Assembly (NCBI GenBank): GCA_021808185.1
Contig: JAKBCB010000185.1
Location: 1 to 7,080 of the forward strand
From: Pseudomonadota bacterium
GTDB lineage: Bacteria > Pseudomonadota > Alphaproteobacteria > Acetobacterales > Acetobacteraceae
Direction of reading: 5' to 3'
Length of the DNA stretch: 7,080 nt
Made by a program: the position numbers and the translations under genes. Positions 1-6,471 of this stretch are shown here, one piece after another. The stretch's first letter is position 1; each line of letters starts with the position of its first letter. The notes below the pieces were generated by a model, which was not told where the DNA came from, made no database searches, and saw only the letters and a program-made list of their open reading frames with translations.

Positions 1-646
<646 letters not shown>

Positions 647-675
647 CTGGGTCTCTGGTCCGATGTAAGCGCGGC

Positions 676-699
676 CCCGACCGCCTGAAGGCGGCCGGG
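676..699 (-). promoter_or_regulatory. 10-bp GC-rich RNA hairpin upstream of gyrA
   Basis: In minus-strand RNA, CCCGGCCGCC (699-690) pairs with GGCGGUCGGG (685-676) around a UUCA loop. This gives ten pairs, one of them G-U. The plus-strand copy has an A-C mismatch at that pair, so the stem is best formed by RNA running toward gyrA. It ends 29 nt before the gyrA start. No U-tract follows, so it is either a U-poor terminator for the glycosyltransferase transcript or a gyrA leader structure. The pairing is read directly; the role is inferred. Confidence 0.45.
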
Positions 700-702
700 C
701 TG

Positions 703-719
703 GCACCGCGCGGCGGTGC
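703..719 (-). promoter_or_regulatory. 7-bp hairpin, first of a tandem pair before gyrA
   Basis: A perfect 7-bp inverted repeat, gcaccgc/gcggtgc, with a 3-nt loop. It lies three bases before the 10-bp hairpin in the direction of transcription and 60 nt after the glycosyltransferase stop codon. Its gcgg arm could pair instead with the ccgc of the next hairpin, so mutually exclusive folding is possible but untested. The DNA repeat is symmetric and so gives no strand preference; the strand is assigned from the flanking genes. Confidence 0.35.
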
Positions 720-779
720 AGCATCTAGCACAGGCAGGCGCCAGCGCCAAACCCGGCAAGGGCCGGCCCGCGGTCTCGC

Positions 780-2231
780 TCAGCCTCGGTCGGCCGGCGG
801 CGTGAAGGCGGCCAGTTCGTCCGCCACGCGGCGGATCAGCCCTGGCCACGCCTTCGGCCCGTCCTGGCGGATCAGCCGCAGGCTCGGATACCACGGGCTG
901 TCCTCACGCTGGGTGAGCCACCGCCAGTCCGGCGCGAACGGCGTCATGATCCAGGCCGGCCGACCCAGCGCGCCCGCGAGATGGCCGAGCGAGGTATCGA
1001 CGCAGACCAGAAGATCGATGTTCTCCAGAATCGCGGCGGTGTCGTCGAAGGTCTCGATCTGCGCATCGAGCCCGAGGATCGGTGCCGGGCCCGGCCAATT
1101 CGCCACCTGGGCCGCGGCCGGCCCCTTCTGCACCGCGACGAACGCCGCGTCCGGCACCTGCGCGAAGGGCGCCAGCATCTCGATGCTGATCGAGCGGTTG
1201 CGGTCGTTGTTGTGCGTGGGCCGCCCGGCCCAGGCGATGCCGATGCGCTTTTTGCCCGCCGGCAGCAGCGCGTCCAGCCGCCCACGCCACTCCGCCACCT
1301 TCTCGGGCAGCGCCTTCAGATACGGTGCGGGCTGCGGGATCGAATCCAGCCGGGTGAAGTGCAGGCGCGGCAGGCCGGAGAACGGGCAATAGGCGACGAA
1401 GGGCGGCGCCTGATCCCAGCGCGAGAAATAGGTCGGCCCGGGGAAATGCCGCTCCAGCAGATCGCACAATTCGGCACTCGTGGCGATCGCCACGGATTTG
1501 GCGCGGGAGAACGCCCACGGCAGATAGCGGGCGAACATGATGACATCGCCGTATCCCTGGTCGGCGACCAGAAGCAGCGTCTGGTCGTCGCGCAGCGGCG
1601 CGCCGTTCCATTGCGGCTTGTCGGTTTTCGGCATCAGCGCCTGCGCGCCGGAGATCTGGTAGCGCCATTCGTACTCCTCCCACCCCTCGGCGAAGGCGCC
1701 GGTGAGCAGGAGGGCCTGGCCGAGACGCATATGCGCCTCCGGCATGTCCGGCTTGAGCTGGATGGCGCGGCGGGCGGCGCGGATGCACTCCTCCGGCTCC
1801 AGCCGCTCGTAGCGCAGCATCGCTTCGTTAAAGTGGGCCACCGCGTCGGTCGGCGCCAGCGCCTGCGCCCGGCGCGTCATCGCCAGCCCCTCGTCGAGCC
1901 GGCCGATCAGTCGGTACACCTCGCCGAGGTTGCACAACTGGCGCGGCTGGCCGGCGCCGGCGGCGAGCGCCTGTTCCATCAGGGCGGCGGCTTCCTCGCC
2001 CTTGTTGCGCTTGAAGGCGATGAAACCCTTCAGGTGCAGCGTCTCGCCGTGACGCGGCAGCGATGCCAGGACGTGGTTCAGCAGCCGCTCGGCGGCATCG
2101 AAGCGGCTGGCATCGACGTATTCGCGCGCGACCGTCAGGATCTCGCCGATCGGCATCGGCACCGTGCCCGGCGGCAGCGCCGGCGCGACCTGCGCCATCG
2201 GCTGCGGGGTCAGGGACTGCGCGGCGCTCAT
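780..2231 (-). CDS. TPR-repeat glycosyltransferase (GT9/heptosyltransferase-like C-terminal domain)
   Basis: A 483-residue cytoplasmic protein that probably transfers a sugar to a cell-surface glycan or to protein; donor and acceptor cannot be read from the sequence. Residues about 30-185 are TPR helices, including GETLHLKGFIAFKRNKGEEA, LCNLGEVYRLIGRLDEGLAM and AHMRLGQALLLTGAFAEGWE. A GT-B-like domain follows. VADQGYGDVIMFARYLP (222-238) matches the glycine-rich loop seen in TPR glycosyltransferases. IGIAWAGRPTHNNDRNRSI (330-348) starts the second Rossmann half. VDTSLGHLAGALGRPAW (411-427) and PFAPDWRWLTQREDSPWYPS (431-450) are the family's nucleotide-sugar side motifs. No signal peptide or membrane segment is seen. 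The chosen ATG has only a weak GCGAG upstream, but it overlaps the stop of a 12-codon ORF with a strong GGAGG, so initiation may be coupled. No other glycan genes adjoin it, and gyrA follows 133 bp downstream. Confidence 0.85.
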   Translation of the reverse strand: MSAAQSLTPQPMAQVAPALPPGTVPMPIGEILTVAREYVDASRFDAAERLLNHVLASLPRHGETLHLKGFIAFKRNKGEEAAALMEQALAAGAGQPRQLCNLGEVYRLIGRLDEGLAMTRRAQALAPTDAVAHFNEAMLRYERLEPEECIRAARRAIQLKPDMPEAHMRLGQALLLTGAFAEGWEEYEWRYQISGAQALMPKTDKPQWNGAPLRDDQTLLLVADQGYGDVIMFARYLPWAFSRAKSVAIATSAELCDLLERHFPGPTYFSRWDQAPPFVAYCPFSGLPRLHFTRLDSIPQPAPYLKALPEKVAEWRGRLDALLPAGKKRIGIAWAGRPTHNNDRNRSISIEMLAPFAQVPDAAFVAVQKGPAAAQVANWPGPAPILGLDAQIETFDDTAAILENIDLLVCVDTSLGHLAGALGRPAWIMTPFAPDWRWLTQREDSPWYPSLRLIRQDGPKAWPGLIRRVADELAAFTPPADRG

Positions 2232-2263
2232 CTCGCGGCCGTGATACGATGGTTTCGGGTCAT
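2228..2263 (-). CDS. Possible 11-residue leader peptide coupled to the TPR-glycosyltransferase
   Basis: A 12-codon ORF, MTRNHRITAAR plus stop. A strong Shine-Dalgarno GGAGG (2273-2269) sits 5 nt before its ATG. Its TGA shares bases with the glycosyltransferase ATG as ATGA, the usual geometry for termination-reinitiation coupling. The glycosyltransferase itself lacks a good ribosome site, which fits this reading. The peptide has three Arg but no run of one amino acid that would suggest classic attenuation. Two alternatives remain: it may be chance, or a one-base sequence error may hide a longer N-terminus of the glycosyltransferase, since the two frames are adjacent. Confidence 0.35.
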   Translation of the reverse strand: MTRNHRITAAR

Positions 2264-2287
2264 GGCGGCCTCCGCACGAACTCAGCG

Positions 2288-2311
2288 AGAGCCTTGATAA
2301 CGCAAGGCCCC
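2288..2311 (-). promoter_or_regulatory. Hairpin between tRNA-Leu and the leader ORF (terminator or leader structure)
   Basis: In minus-strand RNA, GGGGCCUUG (2311-2303) pairs with CAAGGCUCU (2296-2288) around a 6-nt loop. This gives nine pairs, two of them G-U. The plus-strand copy would have A-C mismatches at those two pairs, so the structure is favoured in RNA from the tRNA toward the glycosyltransferase. No U-tract follows. It may end the tRNA transcript, or sit in the glycosyltransferase leader 14 nt before the GGAGG of the small ORF. Confidence 0.35.
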
Positions 2312-2357
2312 AAGCCCGGCCAGCCTCGTGCCGTCACCGCAAGCAATGGTCTGGCAT

Positions 2358-2441
2358 TGGTGCGAGAGGGGGGATTCGAACCCCCATGACCGAGGTCGGT
2401 CGATTTTGAGTCGACTGCGTCTACCGTTCCGCCACTCTCGC
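2358..2441 (-). tRNA. tRNA-Leu(CAA)
   Basis: A complete class II tRNA of 84 nt with an encoded CCA (2360-2358). The acceptor GCGAGAG (2441-2435) pairs perfectly with CTCTCGC (2368-2362), and A73 follows. The D-arm has a 3-bp GCG/CGC stem with GG in the loop. The anticodon stem GTCGA/TCGAC encloses CTCAAAA, so the anticodon is CAA (2408-2406), reading UUG leucine codons. The extra arm is 13 nt with a GAC/GTC stem, as expected for leucine. The T-arm is GGGGG-TTCGAAT-CCCCC. All stems are intact. No integrase or duplicated 3' end that would mark an attachment site is visible nearby. Confidence 0.97.
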
Positions 2442-2450
2442 GCGGCCCGC

Positions 2451-2456
2451 CTCATA
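2451..2456 (-). promoter_or_regulatory. Possible -10 box for tRNA-Leu
   Basis: TATGAG on the minus strand matches four of six bases of the TATAAT consensus. It lies 9 nt before the first base of the mature tRNA, so transcription could begin a few bases upstream of the tRNA. No clear TTGACA-like -35 box is found at 16-18 nt spacing (the best is TGGTTC), so support is weak. Confidence 0.25.
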
Positions 2457-2541
2457 CCAGCATCCGCGCGCCGGAACCAGCCCGTCCGACATGCCGAAAT
2501 GCCCCGCGCGCGTCCCGAAAACCTGCGCTAGGGTCATGCCC

Positions 2542-4173
2542 ATGCAGGATTTCGGCACATTCGACTACGTCATCGTCGGCGCCGGCGCCGCCGGATGCGT
2601 GCTGGCCAACCGGCTCAGCGAAGACCCCGCCACCTCGGTGCTGCTGCTGGAGGCAGGGGGCAAGGACAACTACATCTGGGTAAAAATCCCGGTCGGATAC
2701 CTGTACTGTATTGGCAATCCGCGCACCGACTGGCGCTACAAGACCGTGCCCGAAGCCGGGCTGAACGGACGGGCGCTGAACTATCCGCGCGGGCGCATTC
2801 TCGGCGGCTGCACCGCGATCAACGGCATGATCTACATGCGCGGCCAGGCGCGCGACTACGACCAGTGGCGCCAGATGGGCAATCCCGGCTGGGCGTGGGA
2901 CGACGTGCTGCCCTATTTCCGCCGATCGGAGGCACATTTCGGCGGCGAGAGCCCGTTGCACGGCGCCGGCGGCGAATGGCGGGTGGAAAAGCAGCGCCTG
3001 CAATGGGAGCTGTTGGACGCCTTCCGCGACGCGGCCGAGCAGGCCGGGATTCCGAAAGTCGACGATTTCAATCGCGGCACCAACGAGGGCTGCGCCTATT
3101 TCCAGGTCAACCAGCGCGCCGGCTGGCGCGTCAGCAGCGCCACCGCCTTCCTGCGCCCGGTGCTGTCGCGCAAGAACCTCACCGTCATGACCCAGGCGCA
3201 GGCCGAGCGCGTGCTGCTCGACGGGCGGCGCGCCACCGGGGTGGCCCTGCGCCGCGCAGGCGTACCCGGCACCGTCACCGCGCGGCGCGAGGTGATCCTC
3301 GCCGCCGGCGCCATCGGCTCGCCGCAACTGCTGCAACTCTCGGGCATCGGGCCGGGGGAATTGTTGCGCGCGCACGGCATCCCGGTGGCGCACGACCTGC
3401 CCGGCGTGGGTGAGAACCTGCAAGACCATCTACAATTGCGCCTCGTGTTCAAGGTCTCGGGCGTCGCCACCCTGAACACCACCGCCGCCTCGCTGCTCGG
3501 CCGCGCCGGCATCGCGCTGCAATACGCGCTGACCCGCTCCGGGCCGATGGCGATGGCGCCGAGCCAGCTCGGCCTGTTCACCAAGTCCGATCCGGCGCTG
3601 GAGACGCCGGACCTGCAATGGCACATCCAGCCGCTCTCGCTGGACAAGTTCGGCGAGCCGCTGCACCCGTTCCCCGCCTTCACCGCGAGTGTGGCGCATC
3701 TGCGGCCGCAGAGCCGGGGGCATGTGCGCATCGTCTCAGCCGACCCGGCCGCGCATCCGGCGATCCAGCCGAATTATCTCTCGGTCGAGGCCGACCGCCG
3801 CGCCGCCGTGGCCGGCATTCGCCGCACGCGCGAGATCGCGGCCCAGCCCGCCCTCGCCCGCTTCCGGCCGGAGGAGTTCAAGCCAGGGGCCGCGATCCAG
3901 TCCGACGCCGACCTTGCGCGCGCCGCCGGGGACATCGGCACCACGATCTTCCATCCCGTCGGCACCGCGCGCATGGGCAGCGATGCCGGTGCCGTCGTCG
4001 GCCCCGATCTGCGCGTGCACGGCATCGACGCGTTGCGGGTGGTGGACGCCTCGGTGATGCCGACGATCACGTCGGGCAACACCAGCTCCCCCACGGTGAT
4101 GATCGCGGAAAAAGCCGCCGATCTGATCCGCGGTCGCGGTGCCGCCTCCGCCGCCGAGCGCCTCGTGGCATGA
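2542..4173 (+). CDS. GMC-family FAD-dependent oxidoreductase (choline/alcohol dehydrogenase type)
   Basis: A 543-residue flavoenzyme that oxidises an alcohol to an aldehyde or ketone; the substrate is not readable. The N-terminal FAD-binding fold is YVIVGAGAAGCVLANRLSED (9-28), with GxGxxG at 13-18, then LLLEAG (34-39). GMC signature 1 is around 82-105 (YPRGRILGGCTAINGMIYMR, then GQARDY). Signature 2 is GAIGSPQLLQLSGIGP (256-271). The catalytic pair is His471 in FHPVGTARMG and Asn513 in SGNTSSPTVMIAEKAADLI, which replaces the second His as in choline oxidase-like members. Length is normal for the family, and no signal peptide is seen. ATG 2542 is preferred because TAGGG lies 8 nt upstream; ATG 2536, two codons earlier, leaves only 2 nt. 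Neighbours give no substrate: no aldehyde dehydrogenase, transporter or regulator adjoins it. It is divergent from tRNA-Leu and convergent with trmO. Choline dehydrogenase (BetA) is possible but not shown. Confidence 0.93.
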   Translation: MQDFGTFDYVIVGAGAAGCVLANRLSEDPATSVLLLEAGGKDNYIWVKIPVGYLYCIGNPRTDWRYKTVPEAGLNGRALNYPRGRILGGCTAINGMIYMRGQARDYDQWRQMGNPGWAWDDVLPYFRRSEAHFGGESPLHGAGGEWRVEKQRLQWELLDAFRDAAEQAGIPKVDDFNRGTNEGCAYFQVNQRAGWRVSSATAFLRPVLSRKNLTVMTQAQAERVLLDGRRATGVALRRAGVPGTVTARREVILAAGAIGSPQLLQLSGIGPGELLRAHGIPVAHDLPGVGENLQDHLQLRLVFKVSGVATLNTTAASLLGRAGIALQYALTRSGPMAMAPSQLGLFTKSDPALETPDLQWHIQPLSLDKFGEPLHPFPAFTASVAHLRPQSRGHVRIVSADPAAHPAIQPNYLSVEADRRAAVAGIRRTREIAAQPALARFRPEEFKPGAAIQSDADLARAAGDIGTTIFHPVGTARMGSDAGAVVGPDLRVHGIDALRVVDASVMPTITSGNTSSPTVMIAEKAADLIRGRGAASAAERLVA

Positions 4174-4204
4174 GCGGGCGGCAACGGCATCGAATACGAG
4201 ATGT

Positions 4205-4657
4205 TCAGTCCCGGCGCGTCGCGTGCGCCGCCAGCCACCCCATCGTGGCACCCGGCTCGGCGTCCGTGGTCGGCAGATAGGGCTTGATGTCGAGCAGCGG
4301 CGTGCCATCGATGCAGTCGAGATAGCGCACGCGCAGCCGCCCGGGCTCGGCGAACCCCTCGAACGCCACCACGGCGAGGCCGATCGGGTTGGGGCGTGCC
4401 GGCGCGCGCGTGGCGAATACGCCGCGCGGTGCCGGATCGAACGGGGGGGAAAACACCAATTCCGTGGGCCGCGCCTCGTGCAGCCAGTACAGCAGAATCA
4501 GATGGGAAAACCCGTCGAGCCCGGCGAGGCCGTCGCGGAACTCGGGCAGGACGGTAGCGTGGCACAGCGGCGCCGGGACAAGCTGACGGCCGTTGCGCGG
4601 GCATTCAGCCGGCGTGCGGAACGGAGTCTCCAGCCGGCCGATCGGTTGCAGCCGCAT
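4205..4657 (-). CDS. trmO: tRNA (N6-threonylcarbamoyladenosine(37)-N6)-methyltransferase TrmO
   Basis: A SAM-dependent enzyme of the TsaA/YaeB family. In E. coli, TrmO methylates t6A37 to m6t6A next to the anticodon of tRNA-Thr. The protein has 150 residues. It begins MRLQPIGRLETPF, the usual 'IGxIxTPF' start of the family. It continues with GLDGFSHLILLYWLH (46-60), GVFATRAPARPNPIGLAVV (79-97) and the near-invariant DGTPLLDIKPYLP (117-129). E. coli TrmO is about 235 residues, so this is the short form without the extra C-terminal domain; many bacterial members are of this size. The frame stays open upstream to 4750 but would overlap the previous gene's SPOR domain, and homology starts at MRLQPIG, so ATG 4657 is chosen. 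No strong ribosome site is seen. It lies 19 bp after the stop of the SPOR lipoprotein gene, probably in the same operon. A run of seven C (4449-4443) lies in frame and is intact. Confidence 0.92.
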   Translation of the reverse strand: MRLQPIGRLETPFRTPAECPRNGRQLVPAPLCHATVLPEFRDGLAGLDGFSHLILLYWLHEARPTELVFSPPFDPAPRGVFATRAPARPNPIGLAVVAFEGFAEPGRLRVRYLDCIDGTPLLDIKPYLPTTDAEPGATMGWLAAHATRRD

Positions 4658-4676
4658 CGTCGGGTGGGATGCGCCG

Positions 4677-6353
4677 TCAGAGGCCAACGGCGCAGTTTGG
4701 CCCGCGATTGCGCAATAGCTGGCAGAATTGCTCGGCAGAGGCGATGTCATGGAAGCCGCCGGTGCCGAGCGTCCACGATGTCCGCCCGGAGCCGGTGCGC
4801 TTGACCACCGGGGCGCGCCCGGTCAACAGGTCCGGCGCCACATCCGTCAGGTTCTTCCACAGCGCCAAGGCGGACAGGCGAGTCGGCACGGCGGCAATAT
4901 GCACCTTGATGTCGCCGTCCGAGGACGGCTCCGTGACGGCCATGGTCGCGGACACCATACGGGTCGCCGGAGCGGGCGCGGCCATTGGCTTGGCCGGCAC
5001 GGCTGGCGGCGGCACGCTGGCCACGGCCACGGGCGCCCCGCCCTCGAACACCCGGGCGGCGAGCAGCACCGGGGCCAGAGGATCCTTGTCCGATCCCGCC
5101 TGGGCGGACGTGCCTGTTGTCGATGGTGCCGTGGTCGCGGCCGCCTGGGCCACCGGCGCCGCCGTGATGGCACCCGTCGTCGCTGCGGCCTGCGTCGCTG
5201 GGGCCGCAGCGGCAACCGGCACGGCGGACGGAGTGACAGGGACGGACGCGGCCATGGCCACAACCTGCGCCGGTGCCGGCTTCGGTGCGGCAACGGGTGT
5301 CGCGGTCGGGGGCGCGACCGCAGCCATCCGCACCGGGGCGACTGGCGCGGGCCGTACCACTACCGGCTTCGGTTGTGCGGGCGGGGCCATGGCCTGCACC
5401 GCAGCCAAATGCGTCGCGGGGGCCGGCATCGCGTCGGGTGGCATCGCGTCGGGCGTTACGGCCGCCACCTGCGCATTGGCGCTGCGCGGCGGCAGCGCCC
5501 CGGCATAGGCGGCCCCGCTGACCCGGCCCTGGATCAACTCGGCCGGAGCGAGGCTGCCGGCGAGCTGCGTCGGTGCCTGCGCGCGCAGTGCCGCGAAACC
5601 GGCCGCCTCGCGCGTCGCGGCCGATGCCCCCACCAGATTGGTCAGTACCTCGGCCGCCGCCGCTGTGTCGCCCTGCTGGGCATAGGCCAGCGCCAGATTG
5701 TGCTTCACCCGTCCGGGGATACCCGGCTCATCGGCCAGCGATTGCAGCAACGGCACCGCATCCGCGGCACGGCCCTGCAACACGAGCGCAAGGGCGAGGT
5801 TGTTGCGCGACGCATAATCGCCGGGCGAGAGCGCCACGGCGCGGCGGAACGCATCCTCGGCCCCCGACATGTCGTGGAGTTGCACCCGGGAGACACCCAG
5901 CCCGTTCAACGCCGCCACGCTGCCGCCGTGCGCCAGCACATGCTCGAACGTCGCCGCCGCGAGGGGGGCGTCGCCGGCTCGCAGTTCCACGCGCGCCGCC
6001 CGCAGCGCCAGCGCCATGTCGTCGGGATGGTTCTCGACCGCCTGCTGCGCCGGGCCGATGGCTTCCTCGGGTCGGCCGGACTGCAACAGCGCGGTGGCGT
6101 AACGCACCTGCAATTCACCGTTGTTCGGGTCGGTGGCCATCGCCGTCGCCAGGATCACCCGCGCGCTGTCGGGGTCGCCGCCGGCCTCGGCGATGTCCGC
6201 GATACCCATGCGGGTCGTGCTTGTCACTCTCTGCTGGTTGCCGGAGGGCGCCGAACACCCGCCAAGCGACACGCCGACCGCCACGGACACCACCAGCATC
6301 CCGCCAATCAACCGCGCCGACTGCTCCATCGATGCCCTGCGGCTAAAATCCAT
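4677..6353 (-). CDS. TPR-repeat lipoprotein with C-terminal SPOR domain
   Basis: A 558-residue predicted lipoprotein that should bind peptidoglycan. The signal peptide runs through LIGGMLVVSVAVGVSLGGC, with the lipobox cysteine at 33 followed by Ser. A non-Asp +2 residue favours outer-membrane sorting under the E. coli Lol rule. Residues about 50-255 are TPR helices resembling TadD-type proteins (for example ALNGLGVSRVQLHDMSGAED and RNNLALALVLQGRAADAVPL). A linker very rich in Ala, Pro, Val and Thr spans about 264-479. The C-terminal SPOR domain (482-558) begins VHIAAVPTRLSALALWKNL and ends in a Cys pair (544, 554) seen in many SPOR domains. SPOR domains bind denuded septal glycan, so a role in division or envelope assembly is inferred. 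ATG 6353 has AAGGAG 14 nt upstream. ATG 6329, with CAGGG 5 nt upstream, is an equally good start and gives a more typical signal peptide (Cys25). trmO follows after 19 bp. Confidence 0.85.
   Translation of the reverse strand: MDFSRRASMEQSARLIGGMLVVSVAVGVSLGGCSAPSGNQQRVTSTTRMGIADIAEAGGDPDSARVILATAMATDPNNGELQVRYATALLQSGRPEEAIGPAQQAVENHPDDMALALRAARVELRAGDAPLAAATFEHVLAHGGSVAALNGLGVSRVQLHDMSGAEDAFRRAVALSPGDYASRNNLALALVLQGRAADAVPLLQSLADEPGIPGRVKHNLALAYAQQGDTAAAAEVLTNLVGASAATREAAGFAALRAQAPTQLAGSLAPAELIQGRVSGAAYAGALPPRSANAQVAAVTPDAMPPDAMPAPATHLAAVQAMAPPAQPKPVVVRPAPVAPVRMAAVAPPTATPVAAPKPAPAQVVAMAASVPVTPSAVPVAAAAPATQAAATTGAITAAPVAQAAATTAPSTTGTSAQAGSDKDPLAPVLLAARVFEGGAPVAVASVPPPAVPAKPMAAPAPATRMVSATMAVTEPSSDGDIKVHIAAVPTRLSALALWKNLTDVAPDLLTGRAPVVKRTGSGRTSWTLGTGGFHDIASAEQFCQLLRNRGPNCAVGL
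5425..5454. repeat. Two tandem 15-bp copies inside the SPOR-lipoprotein linker
   Basis: ggcatcgcgtcgggt (5425-5439) is followed directly by ggcatcgcgtcgggc, 14 of 15 bases identical. On the coding minus strand it encodes PDAMP twice in a row. The length is a multiple of three, so the reading frame is kept. It looks like a recent slippage duplication in a disordered linker. Confidence 0.8.
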
Positions 6354-6381
6354 CCTGGCGCGCCCCACTCCTTGCAGGATT

Positions 6382-6411
6382 TTGATCGCTCGGGATCGCA
6401 ACGGTAGTCAA
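6382..6411 (-). promoter_or_regulatory. Possible promoter of the SPOR lipoprotein-trmO operon
   Basis: TTGACT (6411-6406) matches five of six bases of the TTGACA -35 box. After 18 nt comes GATCAA (6387-6382), a poor -10 match (three of six). It sits in the 118-bp gap between the upstream glycosyltransferase and the lipoprotein gene. A start about 7 nt downstream would give a 5' leader of about 20 nt to ATG 6353, and would exclude the in-frame TTG at 6401 as a start. Confidence 0.3.
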
Positions 6412-6437
6412 GCCATGCGCGCCCGTCAACGCAAGCC

Positions 6438-6452
6438 CCGGCCACGCGCCGG
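6438..6452 (-). terminator. Weak hairpin after the membrane glycosyltransferase gene
   Basis: A 5-bp perfect GC stem (ccggc/gccgg, 5-nt loop) lies 20-34 bp after the stop codon at 6472. No U-tract follows, so it is at best a poor intrinsic terminator. Termination may be Rho-dependent, or transcription may continue into the lipoprotein gene. Confidence 0.15.
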
Positions 6453-6471
6453 CTCAGCCGCGTATTTGCGG

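Noticed and set aside
981..2297. A 438-residue plus-strand ORF opposite the TPR-glycosyltransferase
   Set aside because: No recognisable domain, an Arg-rich shadow; the opposite strand carries clear family motifs.
2358..2441. tRNA-Leu as an integration site for a mobile element
   Set aside because: No integrase, no repeated tRNA 3' end and no composition change on either side within the window.
2063..2531. Short plus-strand ORFs ending or passing through the tRNA (containing GGFEPP or RGDSNPHD)
   Set aside because: These are the well-known false translations of tRNA T-arm sequence.
2452..3429. A 325-residue minus-strand ORF opposite the GMC gene
   Set aside because: Antisense shadow; the plus strand has the full set of GMC motifs.
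4174..4204. Bidirectional terminator between the GMC gene and trmO
   Set aside because: Only a 4-bp stem (catc/gatg) with no T-tract could be found in or near the 31-bp gap.
4443..4449. Seven-base G run as a programmed frameshift or phase-variation site in trmO
   Set aside because: The frame is intact with conserved motifs on both sides; a single G7 run in a GC-rich genome is not unusual.
4728..6407. A 559-residue plus-strand ORF opposite the SPOR lipoprotein gene
   Set aside because: It is Arg/Gly/His-rich composition from reading a GC-rich gene backwards. The minus-strand frame has a signal peptide, TPR repeats and a SPOR domain.
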